A stretch of DNA of 64,000 nt from Burkholderiales bacterium (GCA_016213205.1 JACRAZ010000024.1:42631-106630); one strand, 5' to 3'; positions 16,826 through 26,414 are shown, counted from the first letter of the stretch. The notes: generated by a model not told the origin, from the letters alone. A program made the numbers and translations.

Positions 16826-17860
16826 ATGTATCAACACCTGCTGGTGCCCGTGGATGGCACGGACCTGTCCGTTGAAGTGGTGGGCCAGGCCGTGGGGCTG
16901 GCCCGCTGGCTGGGTGCGCGCATCACCTTCTTCCATGCCACGCCGGACCACGCGGCCTCGCTGCAGGGCGATGCCGAGGCCTTGCGCCTGGCCGCACCGC
17001 AGGAATACGACTACGCCTACCGGGGCCGCGCACGCGAGCTGCTGGCCAAGGCCGAAGCCGCTGCGCGCGCCTGCGGCGTGCCCTGCGACGCGCTGCACAC
17101 CACCGACGACCAGCCCGCGCGGGCCATCGTGGCCGCCGCACGCAGCACCGGCTGCGACCTGATCTTCATGGCCTCGCACGGCAGCCGCACGCGCCTGGGC
17201 ATGGCCCTGGCCTCCGAGACCTTGACGGTGCTGATGAACGCCGGCCTGCCGGTGCTGGTGGCCGCCACGCGCGACCCACCGGCGCCGGCGCGTGCCATCG
17301 GCATCATCCGCGACGAGCACCGCTCGCTGGCCGCGGTGCTGCATGCCTGGGGCCATGCGCTGGCCGAGGCCCGCACGCAGGGCGGCGCTGCCGATGCGGT
17401 GCTGATGCAGGCCATCCTGCGCTACCTGCAGCAGTTTCCCGTGGCGCTGCACCACCCGAAGGAGGACGAGTACCTGTTCCGCCGCCTGCGCAAGCGCAGC
17501 CCGGCGCTGGCGGTGGAGCTGGACGAACTCGAACGCCAGCACGAGCGTGACCGCCAGTGGGTGGCCGAGCTGGCGCTAGCCGTGCAGGCGCTGGCCGATG
17601 CGCCCGACGACGACGCCCGCGTGCACCGCAGCCTCGCGCTGGAACAGGCCGTCACCCGCTACACCGCCTTCGTGTGGGAGCACCTGGGCCGCGAGGAAGG
17701 CGTGATCCTGCCCGCCGCGCAGCGCGTGCTGACGGCCGCGGACTGGGTGGCCATCGACGCCGCCTTTGCGCAGAACGAGGACCCGCGCTTCAGCGGGTCG
17801 AGCGAGCGCGAGCTGCGGCAGCTGTTCTCGCGCATCGTGAACCTGGCGGGTACCCGGTAG
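16826..17860 (+). CDS. Universal stress protein-hemerythrin fusion
   Basis: 344-aa two-domain protein. Residues 1-147 form a UspA domain (opening YQHLLVPVDGTDLS, with ASHGSRTRLGM near 116-126 at the nucleotide-binding position). Residues about 158-310 form a hemerythrin/HHE domain with candidate di-iron ligands His165 (DEHRS), His209/210, Glu213 or 215, His239 (RQHERD), His286 and Glu290 (WEHLGREE). The two domains usually occur in separate proteins. A fusion suggests a cytoplasmic oxygen, NO or redox-linked stress sensor, which is inference. The start at 16826 follows GGAGG at 9 nt. It is divergent from the LuxR-type gene, with a 171-bp gap that holds a CCCCCC/GGGGGG hairpin near 16703-16717. 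Confidence 0.9.
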   Translation: MYQHLLVPVDGTDLSVEVVGQAVGLARWLGARITFFHATPDHAASLQGDAEALRLAAPQEYDYAYRGRARELLAKAEAAARACGVPCDALHTTDDQPARAIVAAARSTGCDLIFMASHGSRTRLGMALASETLTVLMNAGLPVLVAATRDPPAPARAIGIIRDEHRSLAAVLHAWGHALAEARTQGGAADAVLMQAILRYLQQFPVALHHPKEDEYLFRRLRKRSPALAVELDELERQHERDRQWVAELALAVQALADAPDDDARVHRSLALEQAVTRYTAFVWEHLGREEGVILPAAQRVLTAADWVAIDAAFAQNEDPRFSGSSERELRQLFSRIVNLAGTR

Positions 17861-17902
17861 CTCTGCAGCGCCTGGCAGCTGCAGCGCCCGGTAGCTGCGG
17901 CG
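17853..17902. repeat. Degenerate 16-bp tandem repeat (3 copies) overlapping a stop codon
   Basis: CCCGGTAGCTctGCAGCG, CCTGGCAGCTGCAGCG and CCCGGTAGCTGCGGCG follow each other. The first contains the TAG stop of the UspA-hemerythrin gene. A GGGGCGC/GCGCCCC hairpin (17906-17923) follows, just before ruvA. Confidence 0.7.
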
Positions 17903-17938
17903 ACCGGGGCGCGACGGCGCCCCGTATGATCCCGGCCC

Positions 17939-18514
17939 ATGATCGGCAGGCTCACGGGCGTCATTGCGGAGAAATCGCCCCCGCAGGTGCTCATCGATGT
18001 CAACGGCGTGGGCTACGAGGTCGACGTGCCGATGTCGAGCTTCTACAACCTGCCCGCGCTGGGCGAGCGCACGACGCTGCTCACCCATTTCGTGGTGCGC
18101 GAGGACGCGCAACTGCTCTACGGCTTCCTCACCCACGAGGAGCGCGCCACCTTCCGGCAGCTCATCCGCATCTCGGGCGTCGGTCCGCGCACCGCGTTGT
18201 CCATCCTGTCGGGCCTGTCGGTCGGCGAGCTGAGCCAGGCCGTGATGCAGCAGCAGGCCGGCCGGCTGGTGAAGGTGCCCGGCATCGGCAAGAAGACCGC
18301 CGAACGGCTGCTGCTGGAGCTCAAGGGCAAGCTCGGGCCGGACCTCGCCACGCCGGGCGCCGCGGTGGCCAGCGATGCGCAGGCCGACATCGTGCAGGCG
18401 CTGATGGCGCTGGGCTACAACGAGCGCGAGGCCGCGGCCGCGCTGAAGGCGCTGCCGCCTGACATCGGCGTTTCCGAGGGCATCAAGCAGGCGCTGAAAG
18501 CCTTGTCGCGCTGA
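17939..18514 (+). CDS. ruvA: Holliday junction branch migration protein RuvA
   Basis: 191-aa RuvA, full length for the family. It begins [23 protein letters not shown] (OB-fold domain I), followed by the helix-hairpin-helix domain II with [11 protein letters not shown] and [17 protein letters not shown], and a C-terminal domain III that contacts RuvB ([16 protein letters not shown]). RuvA binds four-way junctions as a tetramer and recruits RuvB. It sits 53 bp before ruvB in the usual order. A TATGAT hexamer lies 8 nt before the ATG and no ribosome binding site is visible, so the transcript may be leaderless. Confidence 0.98.
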   Translation: MIGRLTGVIAEKSPPQVLIDVNGVGYEVDVPMSSFYNLPALGERTTLLTHFVVREDAQLLYGFLTHEERATFRQLIRISGVGPRTALSILSGLSVGELSQAVMQQQAGRLVKVPGIGKKTAERLLLELKGKLGPDLATPGAAVASDAQADIVQALMALGYNEREAAAALKALPPDIGVSEGIKQALKALSR

Positions 18515-18530
18515 GGTGGGGGCGCCGCCG

Positions 18531-18560
18531 TTGTGGCGCCCAAGGCTTCAGGTGGACAAT
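18531..18560 (+). promoter_or_regulatory. Candidate ruvB promoter
   Basis: TTGTGG (18531-18536) and GACAAT (18555-18560) are separated by 18 bp, which would put the transcript start at or very near the ruvB ATG at 18568. This suggests ruvB can be transcribed separately from ruvA. Hexamer matches are moderate. Confidence 0.4.
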
Positions 18561-18567
18561 CGGCTGT

Positions 18568-19632
<1,065 letters not shown>

Positions 19633-19659
19633 AGCGCCCCCTTTGGGGTGGGCCGGCGG

Positions 19660-20625
19660 CTACTCGGCCGGCTGCCCGCGCCGCCGCTGCCAGGCCAGCA
19701 GTTCGCCGATGAAGCCGCGGCGGAAGCCCACCACGCAGACGACGAAGATCACGCCGATGATCACGGTGACCCAGGAGCCCACGCGGTCGGCCAGGAAGTT
19801 CTGCAGGCCGATGATCGTGAATGCGCCCAGCACCGGCCCGACGAAGGTGCCCATGCCGCCCAGCAGCGTCATCAGCACCACCTCGCCGGAGAGCGACCAG
19901 TGCGCATCGGACAGCGTGGCGAAGCCCAGCACCAGCGTCTTCAGCGAGCCGGCCAGCCCCGCCAGCGTGGTGGACAGCACAAAGGCCAGCAGCTTGTAGC
20001 GGTCGACGTCGTAGCCCAGCGAGATGGCGCGCGGCTCGTTCTCGCGGATGGCCTTCAGGATCTGCCCGTAGGGCGAATGCACGATGCGGATGATGCCCAG
20101 GAACACCGCCACGAACACGGCCAGCACCACGTAGTACATGACCACGTCGTTGGCCAGCGAGAGCACGCCGAACAGCTTGCCGCGCTGCACGCCCTGCAGC
20201 CCGTCCTCGCCGCCGGTGAAGGGCGCCTGCAGCCAGACGAAATAGACCATCTGCGCCATCGCCAGCGTGATCATCGCGAAGTAGATGCCCTGGCGGCGGA
20301 TGGCGATGGCCCCGACGACGAGCCCGATCAGCCCCGCGCCCAGCGTGCCCGCGAGCACGCCGAGCTCCGGCGACAACCCCGCCGACTTGACCAGCCAACC
20401 CGTGAAATACGCGGCCGCGCCCAGGTAGGCCGCGTGCCCGAAGGACAGCAGCCCGGTGAAGCCCAGCAGCAGGTTGAAGGCGCAGGCGAAGATCGCGAAG
20501 CACAGCGCCTTCATCATGAAGATCGGGTACAGCCCGATGAAGGGCGCGGCCAGCAGCAGCACCAGGCCCGCGGCCCAGGCCCAGCGCGCGCGGCGCGAGA
20601 GTTCGGTGTCGGTCACGGCACCCAT
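19660..20625 (-). CDS. livM: Branched-chain amino acid-type ABC transporter permease (LivM)
   Basis: 321-aa inner-membrane permease of the LivM type with eight to ten hydrophobic segments and the family landmarks GFTGLLSFGHAAYLGAAAYF near the N-terminus and LLGGMGTFVGPVLGA. With LivH it forms the channel of a HAAT-family importer for amino acids or related carboxylates. Its ATG overlaps the livH stop (TGATG), so the two are translationally coupled. It is the last gene of the iclR-liv operon. Confidence 0.93.
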   Translation of the reverse strand: MGAVTDTELSRRARWAWAAGLVLLLAAPFIGLYPIFMMKALCFAIFACAFNLLLGFTGLLSFGHAAYLGAAAYFTGWLVKSAGLSPELGVLAGTLGAGLIGLVVGAIAIRRQGIYFAMITLAMAQMVYFVWLQAPFTGGEDGLQGVQRGKLFGVLSLANDVVMYYVVLAVFVAVFLGIIRIVHSPYGQILKAIRENEPRAISLGYDVDRYKLLAFVLSTTLAGLAGSLKTLVLGFATLSDAHWSLSGEVVLMTLLGGMGTFVGPVLGAFTIIGLQNFLADRVGSWVTVIIGVIFVVCVVGFRRGFIGELLAWQRRRGQPAE

Positions 20626-21509
20626 CACTTTTCCTTGCCGAACAGGCCCGCGGGCCGGATCATCAGCACGATGGCCATGATGACGAAGACCACGATGCTC
20701 GAGGCCTCGGGGTAGAACACCTTGGTCAGGCCCTCGATCAGCCCCAGCGCCACGCCGGTGAGGATGGAGCCCAGGATCGAGCCCATGCCGCCGATGACCA
20801 CCACCGCGAACACCACGATGATCAGGTTGCTGCCCATCAGCGGCGTGATCTGGATCACCGGGGCGGCCAGCACGCCGGCCATCGCGGCCAGGCCCGCGCC
20901 GGCGCCGTAGGTGAGCATCACCATCAGCGGCACATTCACGCCGAAGGCCTGCACCAGCTTCGGGTTCTCGGTGCCGGCACGCAGGTAGGAGCCCAGGCGC
21001 GTGCGCTCGATCAGCCACCAGGTGGCCAGGCAGATCAGCAGCGAGGCGAAGACCACGAAGCCGCGGTAGTTGGGCAGCACCATGAACCCCAGGTTGGTGG
21101 CGCCCTGCAGCGCGTCGGGCACCGCGTACTGCTGGCCCGAGACGCCGAACTGCTCGCGGAACAGGCCTTCGGCGATCAGCGCCAGGCCGAAGGTGAGCAG
21201 CAGGCCGTAGATCGGGTCGATGTTGTACAGCTGCTTGAGCAGCGTGCGCTCGACCAGCACGCCGAGCGCGCCCACCACCACCGGCGCGATCAGCAGCGCC
21301 CACCAGAAGCCGATGCCGAACTTCTCCATCGCGAACCACGCGACGTAGGCGCCGATCATGTACAGCGCGCCATGGGCGAAGTTGACGATCCCCAGCAGGC
21401 CGAAGATCACCGCCAGGCCCAGGCTCAGCATCGCGTAGAACGAGCCGTTGACCAGGCCCAGCAGCAACTGGCCCAGGAAGGCCTGCAGGGGGATGCCGAA
21501 GATTTCCAT
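20625..21509 (-). CDS. livH: Branched-chain amino acid-type ABC transporter permease (LivH)
   Basis: 294-aa LivH-type permease. It shows the typical LGLVNGSFYAMLSLGLAVIFGLLGIVNFAHG N-terminal region (split here across residues 16-46), GAYVAW, and the C-terminal VVIGGMGSILGSILTGVALG. It lies 21 bp after the binding-protein gene. Together with LivM, LivG and LivF it completes one ABC importer. Confidence 0.93.
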   Translation of the reverse strand: MEIFGIPLQAFLGQLLLGLVNGSFYAMLSLGLAVIFGLLGIVNFAHGALYMIGAYVAWFAMEKFGIGFWWALLIAPVVVGALGVLVERTLLKQLYNIDPIYGLLLTFGLALIAEGLFREQFGVSGQQYAVPDALQGATNLGFMVLPNYRGFVVFASLLICLATWWLIERTRLGSYLRAGTENPKLVQAFGVNVPLMVMLTYGAGAGLAAMAGVLAAPVIQITPLMGSNLIIVVFAVVVIGGMGSILGSILTGVALGLIEGLTKVFYPEASSIVVFVIMAIVLMIRPAGLFGKEK

Positions 21510-21530
21510 GGCGCGCCTTCCCTCAGGCCT

Positions 21531-22742
21531 TTACTTCCAGAGCGCGCATTTGGTTTCGGCCTTCGTGGTGAAGGCGTCCTCGCCCTTGATGACCTGGGCC
21601 ACGTTGTAGTAGTCCCAGGGCTCGGTGGACTTGTCGGGCGACTTCACCTGCATCAGGTACATGTCGTGCACCATGCGGCCGTCCGGTCGGATGTAGCCGT
21701 TGGTGGCGAACACGTCGTTGATCTTGGTGCTGCGCAGGTGCGCGAGCACCTTGTCACTGTCGTCAGTGCCGGTGGTCTTCACCGCCTTCAGGTACTGCAG
21801 CGCCACCGAGTAGTCGGCCGCCTGGATGGAGGTGGGCATGCGCTTGATCTTCTCGAAGAACTTGCGGCTCCAGGCGCGGGTGTCGGCGTCGCGGTTCCAG
21901 TACCAGCTGTCGGTGAGGTACATGCCCTGCGTCGTCTTCAGGCCCAGCGAGTGGATGTCGGTGATGAAGATCAGCAGGCCGGCGAGCTTCATCGTCTTGG
22001 TGATGCCGAACTCGTTGGCCGCCTTGATCGAGTTGATCGTGTCGCCACCGGCATTGGCCAGGCCCAGGATCTGCGCCTTGCTGGACTGCGCCTGCAGCAG
22101 GAAGGACGAGAAGTCGCTCGCCGACAGCGGGTGCTTGACCGCGCCGACGATGGTGCCGCCGGCGGCCTTGACGACGGTGGAGGTGTCGTTCTGCAGTGCC
22201 TGGCCGAAGGCGTAGTCGGCCGTCAGGAAGTACCAGCTCTTGCCGCCGCCCTTGACCACCGCGCCGCCGGTGCCCTTGGCCAGCGCCACGGTGTCGTAGG
22301 CCCAGTGCACGGTGTAGGGGCTGCACTGCTCGTTGGTGAGCGCCGAGGTGGCCGCGCCGACGGCGATGAACAGCTTCTTCTTCTCCTTGGCCACGGCCGA
22401 CATCGACAGGCCGGTGGACGAGGTGGTGCCGCCGATCAGCATGTCCAGGCCCTGGGTGTCGAACCATTCGCGGGCCTTGGCAGCGGCCACGTCGGCCTTG
22501 TTCTGGTGGTCGGCCACCAGGATCTCGATCTTCTTGCCGTTGATGGCGCCGCCCATCTCGGCCACCGCCATCTTGATGGCCTCGACACCGCCGGGGCCGT
22601 CGATGTCGGAGTACAGGCCCGACATGTCGGTGATGATGCCGATCTTGATGGTGTCGCCGGAGATCTGCGCCTGCGCGGCAGTCCCCAGCAGGGTGGTGGC
22701 GGCCAGGGTGCAGGCTGCGGCCAGCTTGGTGAGTTTGAACAT
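21531..22742 (-). CDS. LivJ-type ABC transporter substrate-binding protein
   Basis: 403-aa periplasmic binding protein of the type I fold. The signal peptide runs to TAAQAQ (about residue 25). The mature part begins ISGDTIKIGIITDMSGLYSDIDG. A GGTTSSTGLSMSAVAKEKKK segment forms the ligand-binding edge. Members close to this one in Burkholderiales are annotated for amino acid, amide or aromatic acid uptake, so the true ligand is uncertain. GGAG precedes the ATG. Its place between livF and livH shows it serves this transporter. Confidence 0.92.
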   Translation of the reverse strand: MFKLTKLAAACTLAATTLLGTAAQAQISGDTIKIGIITDMSGLYSDIDGPGGVEAIKMAVAEMGGAINGKKIEILVADHQNKADVAAAKAREWFDTQGLDMLIGGTTSSTGLSMSAVAKEKKKLFIAVGAATSALTNEQCSPYTVHWAYDTVALAKGTGGAVVKGGGKSWYFLTADYAFGQALQNDTSTVVKAAGGTIVGAVKHPLSASDFSSFLLQAQSSKAQILGLANAGGDTINSIKAANEFGITKTMKLAGLLIFITDIHSLGLKTTQGMYLTDSWYWNRDADTRAWSRKFFEKIKRMPTSIQAADYSVALQYLKAVKTTGTDDSDKVLAHLRSTKINDVFATNGYIRPDGRMVHDMYLMQVKSPDKSTEPWDYYNVAQVIKGEDAFTTKAETKCALWK

Positions 22743-22774
22743 GGTGTGCTCCGGTGGGGGAAAAGGCGGCGTGC

Positions 22775-23479
22775 CTAGACGCCAAGGTACTCGTGCAGCC
22801 GGGCCATGCGATCGGGCAGCTCGGCCTGGGTGAATTCCTGGATCACCTCGCCATGTTCCATGACGAGGAATCGGTCGGCCAATGGCGCGGCGAAGCGGAA
22901 GTTCTGCTCCACCATCACGATGGTGTAGCCCTGCTTGCGCAGGGCCTGCACCATCTCGGCAAGCTTCTGCACGATCACCGGCGCCAGGCCCTCGGAGATC
23001 TCGTCCAGCAGCAGCAGCCGGGCCCCGGTGCGCAGGATGCGCGCCACCGCCAGCATCTGCTGCTCGCCGCCGGACAGGCGCGTGCCCTGGCTGTGGGCGC
23101 GTTCGCGCAGGTTGGGGAACATGGTGTAGATCTGCTCCAGGCTCATGCCGCCTTCGGCCAGCCGGGGTGGCAGCATCAGGTTCTCCTCGGCCGAGAGGCT
23201 GGAGAAGATGCCGCGCTCTTCGGGGCAGTAGCCGATACCCAGCTGGGCGATGCGGTGGGTGGCCAGGCCGATGGTCTCGGTGCCGTGCACCTTGACCGAG
23301 CCCTTGCGGCTGCCGATCAGCCCCAGGATCGCGCGCAGCGTGCTGGTGCGGCCGGCGCCGTTGCGCCCGAGCAGCGTGACCACCTCGCCTTCGTCGACAT
23401 GGAAGTTCACGCCATGCAGCACGTGCGATTCGCCGTACCAGCCGTGCAGGTCGGTGACCTCGAGGAAGCGCTTGGACAT
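22775..23479 (-). CDS. livF: ABC transporter ATP-binding protein LivF
   Basis: 234-aa ATPase. Walker A reads LLGRNGAGRTS, where Arg replaces the usual Lys of GxxGxGK(S/T). The signature is RLSGGEQQMLAVAR, and the Walker B region is LLLLDEISEGLAP. I recall the Lys-to-Arg change in other LivF proteins of this order, so it is probably tolerated within the LivG/LivF heterodimer, but it is worth noting. The gene starts 2 bp after the livG stop and precedes the binding protein by 32 bp. Confidence 0.93.
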   Translation of the reverse strand: MSKRFLEVTDLHGWYGESHVLHGVNFHVDEGEVVTLLGRNGAGRTSTLRAILGLIGSRKGSVKVHGTETIGLATHRIAQLGIGYCPEERGIFSSLSAEENLMLPPRLAEGGMSLEQIYTMFPNLRERAHSQGTRLSGGEQQMLAVARILRTGARLLLLDEISEGLAPVIVQKLAEMVQALRKQGYTIVMVEQNFRFAAPLADRFLVMEHGEVIQEFTQAELPDRMARLHEYLGV

Positions 23480-23481
23480 GG

Positions 23482-24255
23482 TCAGTGTGCGCCTTGCAGT
23501 TCGGTTTGCGCCGAGCCCATGTAGGCCTCGATCACGGCCGGGTTCTTCGCCACCTGCTCGTAGGGGCCCTCGGCCAGCGTGGCGCCGCGCTGCAGCACGG
23601 TGATGGTGTCGGCGATGCTCGCCACCACGCTCATGTTGTGCTCCACCATCAGCACCGTGCGGTCGGCGGCCACCTTCTTGATGAGCTGGCGGATGCGGTC
23701 CACGTCTTCCAGGCCCATGCCCTGGGTGGGCTCGTCCAGCAGCATCAGCTTCGGGTCCATCGCCAGCGTGGTGGCGATCTCGAGCGCGCGCTTGCGGCCG
23801 TAGCTCAGCTCCACCGCGGTGAGGTGGGCGTACTTCTCGAGGTCCACCTCGCGCAGCAGCTCCTTGGCGCGGCCGTTCAGCAGGTCCAGCTCACGCTCGG
23901 AGCGCCAGAAGTGGAACGAGCTGCGCAGCTTGTGCTGCAGCGCCACGCGCACGTTCTCCAGCACCGTGAGGTGGGGGAACACCGAGGAGATCTGGAACGA
24001 GCGGATCACGCCGCGGCGCGCGATGTGCGCGGGCGTCTCGGCGGTGATGTCGACCCCGTCGAACACGATCTGGCCCGAGCTGGGGGTGAGGAACTTGGTC
24101 AGCAGGTTGAAGCAGGTGGTCTTGCCCGCGCCGTTGGGGCCGATCAGCGCATGGATGCTGCCGCGCTGCACGCGCAGGTTCACCTTGGAGACAGCCACGA
24201 AGCCCTTGAACTCCTTCGTGAGCTCGCGGGTCTCGAGGATGATGTCGGCACTCAT
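23482..24255 (-). CDS. livG: ABC transporter ATP-binding protein LivG
   Basis: 257-aa ATPase with canonical Walker A (LIGPNGAGKTTCF), a LivG-type signature (ELSYGRKRALEIA), Walker B (KLMLLDEPTQGM) and the switch His in MVEHNMSVV. The ATG at 24255 overlaps the iclR stop by 4 bp (ATGA), placing the regulator and transporter in one operon. Confidence 0.94.
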   Translation of the reverse strand: MSADIILETRELTKEFKGFVAVSKVNLRVQRGSIHALIGPNGAGKTTCFNLLTKFLTPSSGQIVFDGVDITAETPAHIARRGVIRSFQISSVFPHLTVLENVRVALQHKLRSSFHFWRSERELDLLNGRAKELLREVDLEKYAHLTAVELSYGRKRALEIATTLAMDPKLMLLDEPTQGMGLEDVDRIRQLIKKVAADRTVLMVEHNMSVVASIADTITVLQRGATLAEGPYEQVAKNPAVIEAYMGSAQTELQGAH

Positions 24256-25085
24256 TCGGCGAGGTCCTCTCGGGGGGTTGCGGGCAGGCCGCCCAGGCGC
24301 TGCGACAAGGCGCGCGCGGTGTCGAGCACACGTTCGCGCTGGCGCGCCGTCTCGTCGGGGTGCAGCGTGGCCTTGTTCATGCACACGCCCACGCCGGCCA
24401 CCGGGCGGCCGCCGGCGTCGAGCACCGGCGCGGCCAGGCAGTACACGCCCAGGCGGATGCCCTCGTCGTCGATGCTGTAGCCGCGCGCCCGGGTGGCGGC
24501 CAGTTCGGCGGCCAGTGCGTCCAGGTCGGCCGGGCCGTGGGCGGTCAGCCGGGCCAGCGGCCCGCTGCCCAGGCGCTGGCGAACCGCCGCCGGCGGCAGC
24601 CAGGCCAGCATGGCCTTGCCGGTGGACGCCAGGTGCGCCGGCAGGCGCATGCCCACGTTGAAGGCCAGGCCGAGCGGGCGGCTGCCGTTGCGCGCGGCCA
24701 GGTACACCACATCCGGGCCGTCCAGCACGGACAGCAGCACCGTCTCGTCCGGGGCCTGCTCGGCCTGCCAGAGCGCGTCGAATTCGCGGGTGACGTCGGT
24801 GCCGGCCAGGAAGGCTTCGGCCAGGCCCATCACGCGGGGGCCGATCTGCAGCTGGCCATCACCCTGGCGGCGCAGGTAGCCCAGCGCCAGCAGCGTGTTG
24901 CACAGGCCATGCACGCTGCTCTTGGGCAGGGCCAGGTCCACGGCCAGGCGCGCCATGCTCAGCGGCTGGCGCTGGCGGGCCAGGTGGTCCAGCACCGCCA
25001 TCGCCCGCACCACGGCCGGCACCAGCGCCGGGCGCAGGCTGGCAATGGGCGATGGGGTTCCAAGCATGGGCTGGGGCGCGAGCAT
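24252..25085 (-). CDS. IclR-family transcriptional regulator
   Basis: 277-aa IclR protein. A winged helix-turn-helix occupies about residues 22-85 (AVLDHLARQRQPLSMARLA, KSSVHGLCNTLLALGYL), followed by the effector-binding GAF-like domain with GMRLPAHLASTGKAMLA and RARGYSIDDEGIRLGVYCLAAPV. It is the first gene of the livGF-SBP-HM operon and overlaps livG by 4 bp, so it probably controls its own operon. A perfect palindrome 33-48 bp upstream is a likely operator. IclR proteins usually sense small carboxylates or aromatics, which hints at the transported ligand. Confidence 0.92.
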   Translation of the reverse strand: MLAPQPMLGTPSPIASLRPALVPAVVRAMAVLDHLARQRQPLSMARLAVDLALPKSSVHGLCNTLLALGYLRRQGDGQLQIGPRVMGLAEAFLAGTDVTREFDALWQAEQAPDETVLLSVLDGPDVVYLAARNGSRPLGLAFNVGMRLPAHLASTGKAMLAWLPPAAVRQRLGSGPLARLTAHGPADLDALAAELAATRARGYSIDDEGIRLGVYCLAAPVLDAGGRPVAGVGVCMNKATLHPDETARQRERVLDTARALSQRLGGLPATPREDLAE

Positions 25086-25117
25086 GGGCAGGTGGATGGT
25101 TCAGCCGATCGAAACCG

Positions 25118-25133
25118 GTTCAATCAGTTGAAC
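25118..25133. promoter_or_regulatory. Palindromic operator candidate upstream of iclR-liv operon
   Basis: GTTCAA-TCAG-TTGAAC is a perfect inverted repeat centred about 40 bp upstream of the iclR ATG. A TAGACT hexamer on the minus strand (25138-25143) lies just upstream, so a bound repressor could cover the transcript start. The -35 region is not obvious. Confidence 0.5.
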
Positions 25134-25237
25134 GCAAAGTCTAGGGGGCGGGTGCTGCGGCGGGAAGCCACCCCTCGCGTTATCCCTCTGCGAACAAACC
25201 CGCGTGACCCCTGGCGGCGCAAGGCGGGCCGGCCGGG

Positions 25238-26329
25238 TCAGCGGGCCTGGCTTGGCACCGTGGCGCCGGGCCCCTGGCCCAGCCAGCCCATCAGGCACAG
25301 CAAGCCGGTGATGCCCGCCGCGGCGGCCAGGAGCGCCGGCGTGGCCAGGCTGTGGGCCACCCACAGCAGTGCCACGGTGGCCACCAGCACGGCCACGAAC
25401 AGCATCAGTGCCAGCGCGCGCAGCGCCGGCGAGGTGGGCGGGTCCCAGCGCTGCACGCGGCGGAGCTCGAACGCGGGCTTGGGAAAGCGCTGCGCCACGT
25501 CAGACGGCCGCCAGCCGGGGGGCATGAACCACACGCGCCAGCGGTCGGACCAGCGCGCCGCATGCCAGCTGTCGCGCGCCAGCGCGGCGTACACCTCGAA
25601 GTTGGCCCACAGCGGGTTGTAGCTGCGCAGCGGCGAACGCGTGCCGTAGACGCAGGGCTCCTCGTCGCGCTCTTCCGCGAAGGTGCCGAACAGGCGGTCC
25701 CACAGGATCAGGATGCCGCCGTAGTTCTTGTCCACGTAGGCATCGTTCACCGCATGGTGCACCCGGTGGTTCGAGGGCGAGCAGAACCAGCGGTCGAACC
25801 AGCCGAGCTTGTGGATCTGCTGGGTGTGCACCCAGTACTGGTACAGCAGATCGACCATCGCCACCACCGCGAACACCAGCGGCGGGAAGCCCAGCAGCGC
25901 CATCGGCAGGTAGAACAGCCAGTCGCACAGCCAGCCGGTGGAGGTTTGGCGCAGCGCGGTGGAGAGGTTGTAGTCCTCGCTCTGGTGGTGCACGACGTGC
26001 GCCGCCCAGCCCAGCGCCACGCGGTGCCCGAAGCGGTGCTTCCAGTAGTACAGCAGGTCGTACAGCAGCAACGCGGCCACCCACACCACCGGCGACGACA
26101 CCGGCAGCGTCCAGGGCGCCAGCTGCGCGAAGGCCAGGCTGTACAGGCCGATGCCCAGCAGCTTGGTGAACAGCCCCACCAGCTGGCTCAGCATGCCCAG
26201 GCCGATGCTGGTGATCGCGTCGTGCAGCCGGTAGGTGTTGCGGCCACGGGCCAGGCCCACGCCCAGCTCCAGCCCGATCAGCAGCAGGAACACCGGCGTG
26301 GCCAGAACGATGATCTGCGCGTCCGTCAT
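25238..26329 (-). CDS. Sterol desaturase/fatty acid hydroxylase superfamily protein
   Basis: 363-aa integral membrane di-iron hydroxylase. The histidine boxes are visible as KHRFGH, HVVHHQSED and NHRVHHAVND, set between hydrophobic segments at the N-terminus, in the middle and at the C-terminus (about residues 315-350). The family hydroxylates or desaturates lipids and sterol-like substrates; members of this bacterial branch are often only described as sterol desaturase family. I chose the ATG at 26329 because a strong promoter lies immediately upstream; the ORF extends to 26392, but that extension would run through the promoter. It is a single gene, 152 bp before the iclR operon. Confidence 0.88.
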   Translation of the reverse strand: MTDAQIIVLATPVFLLLIGLELGVGLARGRNTYRLHDAITSIGLGMLSQLVGLFTKLLGIGLYSLAFAQLAPWTLPVSSPVVWVAALLLYDLLYYWKHRFGHRVALGWAAHVVHHQSEDYNLSTALRQTSTGWLCDWLFYLPMALLGFPPLVFAVVAMVDLLYQYWVHTQQIHKLGWFDRWFCSPSNHRVHHAVNDAYVDKNYGGILILWDRLFGTFAEERDEEPCVYGTRSPLRSYNPLWANFEVYAALARDSWHAARWSDRWRVWFMPPGWRPSDVAQRFPKPAFELRRVQRWDPPTSPALRALALMLFVAVLVATVALLWVAHSLATPALLAAAAGITGLLCLMGWLGQGPGATVPSQAR

Positions 26330-26353
26330 GGTCGGAGGAAGAAGGGGCTCCGC

Positions 26354-26382
26354 AGGATAGGGAGCCCCCTCCCGGGTGTCAA
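26354..26382 (-). promoter_or_regulatory. Sigma-70-type promoter of the sterol desaturase-like gene
   Basis: On the minus strand TTGACA (26377-26382) and TATCCT (26354-26359) are separated by exactly 17 bp and lie about 25 bp before the ATG. A second TTGACA (26387-26392) lies 10 bp further upstream. Confidence 0.65.
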
Positions 26383-26414
26383 TTCGTGTCAACGGCCCCG
26401 TTCAGCGCCGCAAA

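Noticed and set aside
19633..19659. Terminator between ruvB and livM
   Set aside because: Only a CCCC/GGGG stem with a short loop and no U-run is present, too weak to call.
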